Assembly: GCA_013076295.1 (NCBI GenBank)
Contig: RQOL01000849.1
Location: 62,001-126,000, forward strand
Origin: Sanderia malayensis
Lineage: Eukaryota; Cnidaria; Scyphozoa; Semaeostomeae; Pelagiidae
Reading direction: 5' to 3'
DNA length: 64,000 nt
Below the pieces are notes generated by a model. It did no database searches. It worked only from the letters and a program-made list of their open reading frames with translations, and was not told where the DNA came from. The translations under genes were made by a program, and so were the position numbers. Shown here piece by piece: positions 22,955 through 34,280 of the stretch (position 1 is its first letter; each line of letters starts with the position of its first letter).

Positions 22955-25900
22955 CAGGCGCGGATCTAGGGGGGTGCTCTGGGTGCTTGAGCACCCATAA
23001 AAATTTTCAGGAAAATAAAAAATATGTAACACAATTTAAAAGCAAAATTTTGAAATATTTTCGTCAACTTTTGATAGCCAAACAGCGTCTCGACAAATCT
23101 CGTCGCGATAATTTTATGCCCTGTTATTCAATTCAATTTTAGAGAAATGGTAGTTTATATATGTTGTAGCCCTGTGGTTGTAGCTTAACAATGAGCACCT
23201 ATAAAGGTGCTTGCTGATTGGTCTACCAGATTTGAGCACCCATAAAGATGGTTGCTGATTGGTTTGCTCCATAAATTCAAGTTTTAGGGGTGCTCCCGCC
23301 AGTTCTCAGCACCCGTAAAAGATGCTCGCTGATTGGTCTGCTCCTTTTACAGGTGCTCAGATATTTAATGCAACTAAATCTAGGAATTCCGCAGCTAGAT
23401 GAATGGAATTAAAAGAAATTGTTTCATTTCATTGTCAAATGCATGTCAATGGCGTCTCAAGCTTTGAATGAGCTTCAACAAACTTTTATCAAACGTTCGG
23501 ATGTAAATATAAATAAGGCCATTTTATTGTTGCGAGAAAATGTGAAAAAAGATCTTTCTTCTTGTTTTGAAAGACCAAAGCGGATTAAACTTTCTTATTG
23601 TCCAATATCACACGGACAGTTTCCTGCTTCCCAGGTAGAGCGGGTAGGGAAAAATAGACAGCCAGTAAGGTACGTGTCTGGCTTGGCCTTTGCTCTAGCA
23701 TTTTTAACGATAATATTTCAACATTAAGGCAGCAGATAAGATATCTTTTATATCATTTGATTGCCATATGTAATTTTCTGCAACCATGATTTAAGAACTA
23801 TGTAGCTACATTGGAAAAACTATCTACACGTGTCATCCCATAAGTAGGCCAGGCCACTAATGACTAAGTAAGGCTAATTATTGATGTTTGGCACAAGCCA
23901 GTTACCCTTGTACCAAACATCAATTTTGTACAGCAACCTTTATTTGCACAAGACTGAAAGTTTGGAAAATAGAACAGGGTTAGGGGACCCCTTCTATAGT
24001 GAAGAGATAATCATCTTGAAGTTTGCTCAAAGCTTGGCACTGCATTACAATATCAGTAATGAATTCTTCACTCATAAAACTGCAACAATCCAACAATCCT
24101 GAATCTAGTCTGACCATTGAGAGGTTTAGAAGTTTTATGTTATTGTTAAAAATCAGTATTGTTATTCTTTAGAACAACAGCAAATGGAAACTGTCTATTT
24201 AATGCCTGTTCAGCTTCCCTCATTGGTGACGAGTCAATATCTTCACATCTTCGTTGTCATACTAGCATTGAGCTATTTTTGAATTCTGAATATTATGCTC
24301 ATCATCCACTTCTTTCTGGAAATGATCGACAGCCAAGTAGTATCTTTGCAGTCTCACTATCTTCAAAAGCATTTGAGAAATATCAGAAGGATGACAGAAC
24401 CTTATCAATTAGAGCTGAAGCTGTCAACATTGCCAATAACTTCACATTCTCATCTTGTGTTGTCATGTTTGCTTTATCAAGTGTCATTGGAATGGAAATT
24501 GAGGCTTATTATCCAATAACCAACAAGGAACCTGTGTATGAAAAGCTTTTTAACTGTTCTATCATTCCACGTGTCATATATCCTTCATCTGAAAAAATCC
24601 ACATATTTAGATGCTGCTCTGCTTCAGTTGACTTCATTACCACAAACAAGCTCAGTCCAGCTGTTGATCATTTTGTACTATTCATTGATAAGGATATTAA
24701 ATTCTTGTCTTTTCGCATGCCTGATGCATTCAGAGGTGATGATCGCCAGAATAGTGAGATTTGTGTGGCATCAATTGTTGATGAGAATATCAGTGGAGAT
24801 ACTGAAACTTCAGCTAGTAACTCAACAAGGAAAAGAAAACAGTCCACTCTTAATTTTAAAGCAAAGAAAATTGAAGTGGCAAATTTCCTCCCCACTGTTT
24901 CTACTGATAATCCTCCTTCATCCTTGCCCTCCATCAGTGATTGTAGTAACATTGAGCAAGAAGGAAGTTCCATCGAAGTTAATAAGAATGACATTGGCAA
25001 CTTCTATAGTATTCCACTGATAAACAATGAAGATAAGTACGATTTCCTTCTTAATATTTGGAAGCCAGAGCCTACATTCTCGTTTCCAGCTGATAAGTCT
25101 GGCAGAAAATTTCAACATAAATGGTTTGCTGAATTTCTTTGGCTTGCCTATTCAAAAGTTAAAGATGGTGCATTTTGCATCCACTCTGTTTTGTTTGGAA
25201 GTTCGAACGAGAGCAAGCATGGAGTTCACAAACTTAGTAATCTTTACAAATCACCATTTTCTTCCTGGGCTAAAGCTCTCCAAAAATTTCGAAGTCATGA
25301 AAAGTCATCAAATGTTCACCATTCTTCTAGTGTCATGGCCGCACACGTTCATTTAATGTTTGAAAGTAGAGCAAAGCCCATCAACATCCAGCTTGACACT
25401 CTAGCAAATGAAAGGATAAGGAAGAATCGGGAGAAGCTTAACCCTATCGTACAAGCTACAATACTGTGTGGGAGACAAAACATAGCTCTCAGAGGACACC
25501 GTGATGACTCCAAACATTATAATGATGATGCAAATAATGCGGGAGATTTGCAAGAACTTCTAAAGTTTCTTAGCTCGGTGTGGAAAAAAACTCGGTTTTT
25601 GAAGAACATTTAGAGAATGCTCCAAAGTCTGCCACTTACAGGTCAAAAACGACTCAAAATGAGTTGATTGAAATTTGTGGTGGTTTGATCCGAAAGGAGA
25701 TTAGCACAGAAGTGAAAGAAGCAAAATTTTTTAGTGCTTTAGCTGACGAGGTTAGCGATGTAAGCAATGTTGAACAGATGCCGATTGTTGTGCGATTTGT
25801 TGATAAGAATGCAATTGTGAGAGAAGAGTTTATAGGATTTAGTGAATGTAGCGAAGGAATGACGGGTAAAGCCATTGCTAACACCATTTTCAGGTTCGTG

Positions 25901-27319
25901 GAGCAGTTTGGTCTTGACATGGAATTCTGTAGAGGTCAAGGATATGATGGTGCTGCAAACATGTCGGGCAAATGTTCTGGTGCAGCTGCAATCATCAAGT
26001 CCAAATTTCCCAAAATACCCTATGTCCATTGTGGCTCACATCTGTTGAACTTGTGCCTTGCTTCGGCGTGCCAGATTCAAGTAGTTCGCAACATGATGTC
26101 TCACGTGCGCGTTGTGTCTGAATTTTTCAACAATAGTCCGAAGCGTTTTAAACTTCTTTCCGATAAAATCAAAGAACTCCCCAATGCACGACACTTTCGT
26201 TTGATTGATGTTTGTCGCACAAGATGGGTGGCACGTCTTGACGGATTGGATGTCTTCGTAGAAGTTCTTGTTGCTATAGTCGAACCCCTTGAGCTCATAA
26301 AGTTAAACAGCGATCGTTCTTGGAATTCGGATTCCGTTCGAGATGCCTCTGGATTATTTCATGCAACATTAAATTTTCAATTCATCGTCGTCCTGACTAT
26401 TGTTTCTCGCTGTCTAGAAAAAACAAGGCCTTTAACCAAGCAGCTGCAGGCTGTGTCTTTTGATGTTGTTGCTGTATGTGACAAGATCACATTGCTGAAA
26501 TCCACTCTGTATAACCTTAGAGCAGGCATAGGAACGTCCCATCATCTGTGGTATGACGAAGCACAGTCACTGGCAGAAAGCATAGGTGCTCACCCTTCAC
26601 TACCACGTACTGTAAAGAGACAACAGCATCGAGATAACACTCCAGCGAATTCTGTCAGCGAGTACTATGAACGGGTTGTAACGTTGCCGTTTCTTGACCA
26701 TGTTAGTGGACAGATTCATTTTCGCTTTTCTGAGGCCAATGTGGCATCCTTTGATGGTTTCTACGCTTTCCCAACAAAGGTAGTTACTTGTGTTGATTGG
26801 AAGGAAAAGGTGAGAAATTTTCTTGTGCTCCACAGTGACGACCTTCCAGAGCCACGGTACATTGACACTGAGCTAAACATGTGGGAAGTGTTCTGTTACG
26901 AATCTGAACATAGTCCGTCTACTCTTTCCGAGCTTCTGCCGAAAGTCGATAGACTGACATTTCTAAACCTATTCAGTGCTTTGCAAATTTCGGCTACAAC
27001 CCCTGTGACAACTTGCACTTGTGAGCGATCTGTTTCTATTTTGCGACGCTTGAAAACATACCTTCGCAATACTATTTCGCAGAGCAGACTGGATGGTCTT
27101 GCGTTACTTCATGTACATCGAGAGATAAAGATTGATGTTGATGTTGCGTTTTACTTTAAAGCTTCTTCTAAACAACCAAAGAAATATTTTAAAACATTTG
27201 TTAAGTCAAAATGGTTACGTGTTGTCTGTCAAAGAGTGTGGCCGTGTACGAAAGCCTTGGGACACGCCCTAAAAACACATAAATTCCACCAGTCAGATTT
27301 TGGTCTGGATCCACCCCTG
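22955..27319 (+). mobile_element. Nearly complete autonomous hAT transposon
   Basis: The left end (CAGGCGCGGATCTAG) and right end (CTGGATCCACCCCTG) are imperfect inverted repeats of the same family as 15296-16517 and 17080-18536. Flanks CGCCG and CCGAA do not form a clear target duplication. Subterminal TGATTGGTYTGCTC motifs cluster at 23213-23345. It encodes an OTU-like/transposase gene (see the entry at 23443). Among the three hAT copies within 12 kb this is the plausible source, although its own gene is now slightly damaged. Confidence 0.8.
23443..27140 (+). pseudogene. hAT transposase gene with OTU-like N-terminal domain (ZMYM1/DUF4371 type)
   Basis: The first exon starts near 23443 (MSMASQALNELQ...) and can end at GTAAG|GTACGT (23671). 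The next 24-kb exon starts at 24171 after TTATTCTTTAG, and the joined phase gives RTTANGNCLFNACS, an OTU-like peptidase signature with Asn in the usual Asp position. A decayed middle exon (about 23890-24105) has a stop and a frame change. A conserved block before the transposase (about 25070-25200, ending DGAFCIHSVLFG) is a TTF-type finger with a Cys lost. After a one-base frameshift in an A-run near 25585 the DUF4371/RNase H-like core runs on. It has DEVSDVSNVEQM, GYDGAANMSGKCSG and the hAT dimerisation segment TCERSVSILRRLK (about 27020-27060). The frame then reads across the right terminus to 27394, so the natural stop is lost or unused. One or two repairs from intact, hence fairly recent. 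Confidence 0.8.
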
Positions 27320-28103
27320 CCGAATCAGAAGAGAAATGTTTTGCCATGCTTTCCGATTTTGCATATGGCAGTATGGTTTTCCTTTTCTTTGTGAAAATTG
27401 AAATCTCTTTCACCATTGTTATTTTAACAAGACATAGTAGAAGATTACCATCCTATTAACTCATGAACTTATTTATTATAACAATATAGCTGACCCTTTA
27501 TTATGCAGTATTCTAATTTAATTTGCAATTTTCATGAACAACAAGAAAACCTCGAACAAAGGTTACTCCTTGAAGTTGGTTTTCGAGTTTTAAACTAATG
27601 CAACCGGCATTTTTTTTACTTCTCTTAATGTCCAAATGTAATGATGAAAGCATATGAAACATGAAGAAAGGAGACAATGATGCCGTATCACTGTGCGATT
27701 GATGTGTGCCAAATGAATGCAAAGTCGTATTGAACAATACTGAACACGTCCACAGGCTGTTAACGTGGCTGAACATTTTGCATATTAAGTGAGGTGTCAA
27801 TAGAATATAGGGGCAGGACACATCATCTCTCCTCGATTTCTGCTATACCATCACTTGATGAAACCAAATGAACATTACATACAAAACAAACACATAAGAT
27901 TTTAAATTTATGCCTATTAGATATATGAGTTGTGGCAGATACTTCGTCCCAGACGCCTTTTTTTCACTTTCACTCACAAATGCTGTCTGGACGTGTTTCT
28001 GTTTAAGTCTGTTTAGGACCAGAATATTCGTTGATCATTGAAAAGACCTGCCAATTGTTTAACAGACCTCTCAAGAATTCCCGGGAGCAATTTTCAAGAT
28101 AGG
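27320..28103. other. Short gene-free stretch between hAT and BEL/Pao
   Basis: AT-rich sequence with only short chance frames. The last bases, ATAGG at 28099-28103, are the left target duplication of the BEL/Pao element. Confidence 0.5.
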
Positions 28104-28326
28104 TGTCAGGGAAACCTTGTACGCGCAGGTCCATTTAAATTTACATGATGAGTCGTTTATTTTTTTGTTTGATTATCGCTGTGAAATATATTAAATCAGT
28201 TTAATGCTATTTACGTAGAAGCCTAGTTTTCATACTGCATAACTCATTTTCAGGGGAAATTCACTTCGTATCCCAGACTTTAGCTCGGTGTATGTAACTT
28301 GTAGAAATCTAATTGGATAATATTTT
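28104..28326 (+). repeat. BEL/Pao 5' LTR, left part
   Basis: It aligns with the 3' LTR from 36981 to about 37193, differing at scattered bases. It ends at ...AATATTTT where the Harbinger transposon begins. Confidence 0.9.
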
Positions 28327-28718
28327 GGGGTCCATATACACGAGCAAAATAAGGACACTCTTTTAGGGATTAAGGAAATTAGCACTCCGGCTGCCCGTGT
28401 ATGTGGTCTCCTTTCCAAGGTCTGTCTTATTCGCTTCACACGTAAGGATGAGAAAGATCGGCCAATAAAATAAGGGGTGTTCTCGAGGCTCCTTCATTTT
28501 AAGGCAGCGTTGTTTTCTCGTTGATCCCTGTCATCGGAGATTAGCATCTTCTCAATTTCACAAGAACGCGAATCATTGTACACCGTTCATTGAAACTTTT
28601 TCTTGTTAACAACAAAGGTCATTTGGAAACTTCTCTGCTTATCTATTTACTAAAATATAATAATGTCGGACCAAGAGTTTTTTTGTTGCTATTAATGTCT
28701 ATTTATCTGCCTATTTAA

Positions 28719-29912
28719 GAGTTGACGTTGCACTGTAGTGGTTGGGGAACGGTGGATCTTACAGGACTGTGGGACAAACATTTGGCATTTCGGCAGTACA
28801 TAGTTGTTGGCCGCATAATTAAAGACTTTGTTGGTGCACTGGTACATTTAAGAACTCGATTTATAGTCTGACCTCGAGGTGAGGAAAAATGTTTCAATGC
28901 TGTTAAGTCGTTTGAAAAATTTTCTCCTTTGCCCAATGTATTCGGTGCAATTAATGGAACACATGTAAAGATTTTGGCCCCAGAAAATACCACTTTAGAT
29001 TTTTTTGATAGAAAGCAGTGCTATAGTATACCGTATTTCCTCGATTGAACGCGTTTATTAATGTCGGCACTTTTTTGGGGGGCGCTTAATCGATGGGGGC
29101 CATAATTCGAGGGGGGCGTTTATTGGAAAGTACAAGATCACAGGCTCTGTCATTGGGTCCAGAAAAGAGAAAATGGTTTAGTTGAGCCTTGCTTTATCGA
29201 GCAACAACGTAGAAAATGAAAGTCGCCATGGTTTTGCACAGAGAGGGGGCGTTTAATCGAGGTGGGGGCATTTATTGCAAAAGTTGGTAGCAGAAAGGGG
29301 CGTTTATTCGAGGGGGGCTTTTAATCGAGGGGGGTGTTTAAACGAGGAAATACGGTAAGCTGCCAAGGGGTATGTGATGGCCAATTGAGGTATCTGAGTA
29401 TGTCTGCTTGATTTTGAGGTTCTGTGCATGATTCTCGTATACTCAGAAATACGCGGCTTTACCAGTCCGCCAATAATGGAAAGATCGTGCAAACACCAGT
29501 GTATCGAATGACGGCAACAAAATCAGTGACACCGTATCTGGTGGGCGATAGTGAATATCCGATGCATGAATGGTTGATTAAACCGTATCAGTATGCACCA
29601 AATATGAACAGTGAGGAGAAAGTGTTCAATTTAGCTCTATCGGAAGTACGTGTTTGTATTGAAAAAGCATTCGGAATATTGAAAGGGAGATGGCGTATTC
29701 TAATCGGCAAAGTGTCTCTGGAGCCATCTTATGAGGCTGATATTGTCGTGGCTTGTTGTGTTCTTCATAACATATGTCAAGATTGCAATGAGCCTGAAGA
29801 AGGAGTAGCAGATCAATATGATACTGATCCAAGCCAAGTCTGTCTTGAAAATATCTGTGGATCTGGAGAAACTATTCGACGTCTTTTACATGCACACGTC
29901 AATAATCTTTGA
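28719..29912 (+). pseudogene. PIF/Harbinger DDE transposase, split by a MITE
   Basis: The N-terminal part (28719-29028) contains SYRTVGQTFGIS and GAINGTHVKILAPE. The first catalytic Asp of the usual GAIDGTH is Asn here. After the MITE (29031-29355) the gene resumes with QGVCDGQLRYLS, SVHDSRILRNTRLY (second Asp) and EKAFGILKGRWR (Glu), ending at TGA 29910-29912 after HAHVNNL. There are several stops and frame changes in the first half (for example TAG in VAL*WLGN, TAA after WPHN) and two stops just after the MITE. The second half is a clean 160-codon frame. The enzyme would cut and paste the element into TWA-like sites. This copy cannot. Confidence 0.85.
29031..29355. mobile_element. MITE, 325 bp, TA target duplication
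   Basis: CCGTATTTCCTCG and CGAGGAAATACGG are perfect inverted ends flanked by TA on both sides (29029-29030, 29356-29357), as Tc1/mariner-type enzymes leave. The interior is repeated GGGGGCGTTTATTCGAGG/CTTAATCGA modules. Removing it and one TA rejoins the Harbinger transposase text from CYS to LQGVCDG. Confidence 0.85.
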
Positions 29913-30223
29913 AACTAGTAAAACATCTTCTCTACTTTTGGCTATAAAAGAACATTCTTTTCACTATTGTTTTGTACTTCGTACTATTGTATGCCAATAA
30001 TACTAGCCAGCGATATATTGGAAAATGTTGTTGCTTTCTTTATATTTCCGCTGCAAATTAAGCCGAAAGGAAAACACAAAGGCGGCATTCAATGCATTGG
30101 AAATCACAAGAGACAAACAAATTTACAATGAAAGCAAAATAGCAACATAAACAGCGATGCAAACTTTCGCACACTTAATTTACGTACATTGCAATCAAAC
30201 AGTAAACAACTAAAATTTTACTT

Positions 30224-31205
30224 TTAGTCACTGTCACTGTTGTCTCGTTGTCTTTTTCGACCCATAAACATTTGTCCCAACTGTAGCAAAATATTACTGG
30301 TATGCTCTCTATTTCTCTCCTCTATTTTCTGCATTCCCTCCAGGAATTGCGCCACGATGTTTTGTTGTTGCTGCTGCATTGATGTTAAGCACTCGACTAG
30401 CTGACCGGTTGCAGCAGACTTAGATGTCTTTTTTTCTTCTTTCTCTTTGGTTGTGGTTGCTCAACGCCTGAAGCTGCCTATTCTAGCTGGAGATCTCCCC
30501 TTTCATTGCTGTTTTGCTCTTCTTCTGATTCTTCTACTATATTCCCTGCCTCTCCCACTTCTCCAAGTTGCACAAGACTTTTTGTTCCAAGCACCTCATC
30601 GAAACTTGCATAGTACTTGGGCATATTCCGCTCTTCTCCACTTCTAAGATTTTTTGCCTTAGCATCTTTGTATTTATCTTTCAAACTATTTAGTTTCTTC
30701 TTTCTCTGGTCCAATGACCTCTGTTTCCCTACCTTGTTAACGTCTGCCATTATTCTTCCCCACGCTTGAGGATTCTTGTGACTCTCCAACTCGACAAATG
30801 CTTCATGCGTTTACCAGTGCATCCGTTTGCCCTGTTGTCCAATGACCTCTGTTTCCAGTGCACTCGTTCTTTCCCTGAAGCATCAGCTGATGGGTTGCAG
30901 CGGATGAAGGCATAGCAACGCTGCTTCGATCATGAAGATAAACATTCTGCTGTTTGGTTGTAATTTTGTTCCATAAAAGAGGGTGTAAAATAATGTTGAG
31001 TTTGTGACCTTCTTGGTCTGATAACAGGGGTGCTAAAATCATTTATACGAAAAAAATGAGACATTGGTGTGCTTGTTCTACCATAGTTTCGTGCAAGTAG
31101 TGGCTGAGATTGGCTTTCCTCTTCAAGCAATTCCGAATCTTCAGGCATTGTTGTTTCTTCAGGTGCAGAAAATCTTTGATGAACCATACGTCTGAAGTTT
31201 GACAT
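30224..31205 (-). pseudogene. Harbinger-partner Myb/SANT-like protein, frameshifted
   Basis: The start is ATG at 31203-31205 (MSNFRRMVHQRF). The N-terminal part, rich in E/S then aromatic residues, runs to about 30935. After a frame change it reads CTGNRGHWTTGQTDALVNA, and after another (about 30800) FVELESHKNPQAWGRIM...KKKLNSLKDKYKDAK. Together these form the Myb/SANT (MADF-like) DNA-binding domain. A stop at about 30477 and a frame change lead into a basic KRKKK patch, a Gln-rich run and a coiled coil (EGMQKIEERNREHTSN), ending GRKRQRDNSDSD at TAA 30224. In the family this protein escorts the transposase to the nucleus and the element ends. It is convergent with the transposase gene. Confidence 0.75.
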
Positions 31206-31476
31206 TTTAATATAGGACAATTTATAGAAAGCACTAGCAGAGCGTTTGCAAGTGTTCGGTATTCACTGTCAGACAATATTCAAAGTATCGTTCAAAGAAA
31301 CTCCTCAAAGCTTTAATTAAAGAGTTATGATGTCACCAGTCATCACGGATTAGGAAAACTGACATGTGTTACTTATTTTGATGAGCAAAATAAGGACAGA
31401 CAGTCTGGAATTCACACCTCCTTACGCTGCACCTTCCTGTTTTAGGCAAATTTAAGGTGCTCGTGATTATGTGCCC

Positions 31477-31674
31477 TTAAGCTCGTTGCATCTTTCTTCA
31501 TTGTGAAATGAGGAAACATCACCTGAGTAGGGAAAAAAAGAGTTCTTGGAAAAATTTGCGGGCAACGAACGTAGAAGTAAGGATTGAGAGATTGAGTATA
31601 TAACCGTTGTATTTTTTGAGTTCTATTCTTGTGTCAGGCTCAGAGATAGCAAAACGGAGTGGAATTCTCTGGCA
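31477..31674 (+). repeat. BEL/Pao 5' LTR, right part
   Basis: It matches 37194-37391 of the 3' LTR, including the TATA box region and the terminal ...TGGCA/CGACA. The sequence immediately after (ATTGGTCCACCGAGCGG, from 31675) is where a tRNA primer-binding site should lie. I do not assign the tRNA. Confidence 0.85.
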
Positions 31675-31699
31675 ATTGGTCCACCGAGCGGGGTAGTCT

Positions 31700-31965
31700 T
31701 GATACAAGTATGGAAGACTACGACAGACTGAAGAAAAAGCCAAGTTTATTCAGAAGACATGCTACGGTTATCGAGAAACTGTGGAAACAGCAGTGGATAC
31801 TGTAGTGTTAAAAAGAATTTAGTGGAACTTAAAGAGCTCCAGAGTACACTAAAGAAACTGGACGATGATATTTTGGAACCTGTTATCGATCTTGAAGAAG
31901 AAATTGGGAAAAAGGAAATGGACGAAGTGAAGGGTGTAACGTTCGGTAGCCAGAGAATTTAGCCA
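31700..31965 (+). pseudogene. BEL/Pao gag N-terminus (coiled coil), broken
   Basis: A helical, charged segment (KELQSTLKKLDDDILEPV, DLEEEIGKKEMDE) follows a frame-shifted MEDYDRLKKK start. It is in the place and style of the N-terminal coiled coil before the DUF1759 part of BEL/Pao gag. Confidence 0.5.
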
Positions 31966-32009
31966 GAAAGACGACGTGTTTACGCTCCGTATTCCTCAAT
32001 CACAAATTC

Positions 32010-32610
32010 TTAACTGAACATTTATCTAAGCTTGACTATATAAGTATTACGTGAATGATCTGGTTAGTATATGTTAGCAACGGAAGATACAACGGGGAAC
32101 ATACTACACTAATGACAGATACACAGTACACAACAGTTACCACAAGATATGAAATCAACATAGATAATCACCAGTAAAATTACAACAATAAGCACAGGAG
32201 AAAAAAAACAAAAAAAGTTTTATAAATTAACATGTGACGAGCACACACGTGACAAGTGCTATCGAGACAAAATCGTTGGGTCAATCATACTGATTGAAGG
32301 AAAGTTAGAGGATATTGTCGTGAAACTTAATCATGCTCCATTCATTCTGCAATTTTGTTTCTCCTAATTAATCTCACAGCTTTACTTCCTCTCGATTATA
32401 ACACCCTGCATTCTTTCCAAGTATCACTTCGCCTAGCCCTTCCTGTATATTTTTTTAATGTACGTAAAGCCTGCATAATATTAATTTCAACAACTGTATA
32501 TAAACACATGTAATTCTCAAGTCAGTCAGTCAGTCTACATCAATACAGAGCAAACACAACTCGTTTCTCTCTCTGGCTCCGTGTTCTCTGCACGTTAAAG
32601 CAAGATCAAA
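32010..32610 (+). other. Non-coding block inside gag; possible solo LTR
   Basis: This block separates two gag pieces. It holds a TGTTAGCAACGG start-like motif (32073), an A-rich run (32200), then GTATATAAAC (32498) followed by CAGTCAGTCAGTC and a pyrimidine-rich stretch, like the TATA/R/U5 end of an LTR. I could not find matching terminal bases or a target duplication, so the solo-LTR reading is a guess. Confidence 0.3.
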
Positions 32611-32631
32611 TGGCAAGGAAAGTTCGGAGAG

Positions 32632-33163
32632 GTGGTTCACGTAGCTTGGTGGGAATACGGTCCAGATTCCTACAATATTATGGAAACCACGACAGCACGC
32701 TCAAGAAGGTTTAATTTGCCTCCATTTCACCGTTCTGTGTCACAAGATAGTATCGAGTCGGTTGCATCAGCCCATTCTGCTCAATCAAACGGGAGTCAGG
32801 CAGGGTTCAAGAGCAGTAAGGTACGTGTAAAGCTCTCTAAATTAGAGCTAAGCATGTTTAATGGCAAAACACACGAATTGGCAGAGTTCTGGGACAATTT
32901 TTGAAGTGCAATAAACGATAACCCGGACTTGGCAAATGTTGATAAATTGAAGTATTTGAGGGAGTTGCTAGAGGAGCCTACGAAGACCGTACCTTCCGGA
33001 ATTCAAATGACGCACGCTTCATATGAAGCCGCTGTAAAACTTCTCAAAAGTCGCTATGCTAATCCAGCCGTAATCCAACGAACCCATATTAATCAACATT
33101 TGAATTTAGCGCCATCTTCAATAAGACAAAAGTCAGCAGATTGAGATCATTTCATGCTCAAGT
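32632..33163 (+). pseudogene. BEL/Pao gag (DUF1759 region), 5' piece
   Basis: One frame from 32632 to 33144 contains KLSKLELSMFNGKTHELAEF, then an in-frame TGA (32902-32904). It continues VDKLKYLRELLEEP and VIQRTHINQHLNLAPSS. A frame change at about 33120 leads to RSFHAQV, where the hAT at 33164 interrupts. DUF1759 is the gag-like region that starts BEL/Pao polyproteins. Confidence 0.85.
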
Positions 33164-34272
33164 CAGAGGCGGACATTGGCCATATTTGGTGGTGGGGCGA
33201 ATAGTGACGATTTGCCGACAAAATTCTAAACCAAGAAACCGAAAGTTAGAGCTCTGGTTGGGGTCAAGGGGCGAAGCCCCTATCAAGGTTTTGGGGCTTT
33301 GCTACTTTTTTACCTCTCGAGATTTTTAAAATGTGAACAATTTTGAAAATAAATTACAGTTCAGTTACAATTACAAGATCTTTGAACTTTGTGCCTTTCG
33401 TTTGGAAGAAAACGTTACACTTGAAGGCCTCTTTTGGTACAGATGGTGCTTCAATCTGAGCACAACTCGTCCAATCTTTTTTCTCGCTCTTCGGCTTGCA
33501 AAATCATATTCTGTTCCTGACTTTTCTGCGATTTCTTTCGCTTGAACAATAAACTCGTCAAACTTAGGATCATAGGCGCCGACTACGTGGGAGCTTGGGG
33601 GCTCAAGCCCCCCCCCCCCCCCCTGGAAATTTCTATCGGGGGCTCCCCCTGGGAACATTGTTTGGGATATAAAAAAACACGTTTATTTTATTGAAGAAAC
33701 ATTAATCAAAGAATTAAACTGATGATACTGTAGACCATGATGTTATATGTATTTTAGTGCAATGCTTTGGTTTTTTATTACACATAATACATATGTATAT
33801 AGTACGTTAGTGACAGGGAATTTGTCTACCTTTTCTTTTTTTAAATTTTTTTTTAATTTTGAGTCCCCCCTGGGAAAAGTAAAAGTCGGCGCCTATGCTT
33901 AGGATCATTTCTTAATGCTTGGGCTTCCTTAATGCATGTATCGATAAAGAGAAGGGCTTCGGCCAAGTCAATCTCACTGCCTTGTAGTATTTTGCTCAGG
34001 ATGCTTGTCGGTTGCATTATTTGATCAAATATGACCACCATGAGCGTAAATTCGAACTTTGATTATAGTAAGGATTCCATTAGCCTTTGTTACGATGTCA
34101 GGTACCATTTCGTCGTTTACGTCGCTTGTAAGTTAAGAAACTTTCAAGAATACATAGTAAAAATCTGTCTAAGTAAATACCGACAAAATGCCGAAAAAAG
34201 TTAACATTCACCGACAAATAATTTTTTGGGGGGTCGTTCGCCCCCCCAAACCCCCCATAATATCCGCCTCTG
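33164..34272. mobile_element. hAT element in BEL gag, perfect 8-bp TSD
   Basis: CAGAGGCGGA at the left and TCCGCCTCTG at the right are perfect ends. GCTCAAGT flanks both sides (33156-33163, 34273-34280). GC-rich palindromes lie just inside each end (GGGGCGAAGCCCC at about 33271; GGGGGGTCGTTCGCCCCCCC at about 34229). ACCGACAAA/TTGCCGACAAA motifs occur near both ends. It has no transposase, and it contains a smaller hAT. Confidence 0.9.
33571..33897. mobile_element. hAT MITE nested inside the hAT, perfect 8-bp TSD
   Basis: CATAGGCGCCGACT and its exact inverse AGTCGGCGCCTATG are the ends (33571 and 33897). CTTAGGAT flanks both sides (33563-33570, 33898-33905). The interior holds a C15 run, GGGGGCTCAAGCCCCC and a matching CCCCTGGGA near the right end. 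It is 327 bp and non-coding. Confidence 0.92.
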
Positions 34273-34280
34273 GCTCAAGT

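Larger units (their letters stand above)
28327..31476 (+). mobile_element. PIF/Harbinger transposon inserted in the BEL 5' LTR
   Basis: The left end is GGGGTCCATATACACGAGCA. The right end, read inward, is GGGCACATAATCACGAGCA. Comparison with the intact 3' LTR fixes both boundaries: the LTR stops at ATTTT and resumes at TTAAGCTCG, consistent with a 3-bp TTA/TTT-type duplication. GAGCAAAATAAGGACA occurs near both ends (28342 and 31383). It carries the two classic Harbinger genes, convergently arranged: a DDE transposase (+) and a Myb/SANT-like protein (-). Both are degraded, and a 325-bp MITE sits inside the transposase gene. Confidence 0.85.

Noticed and set aside
28715..28993. 92-codon minus-strand frame
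   Set aside because: It lies opposite the Harbinger transposase, which explains its openness.
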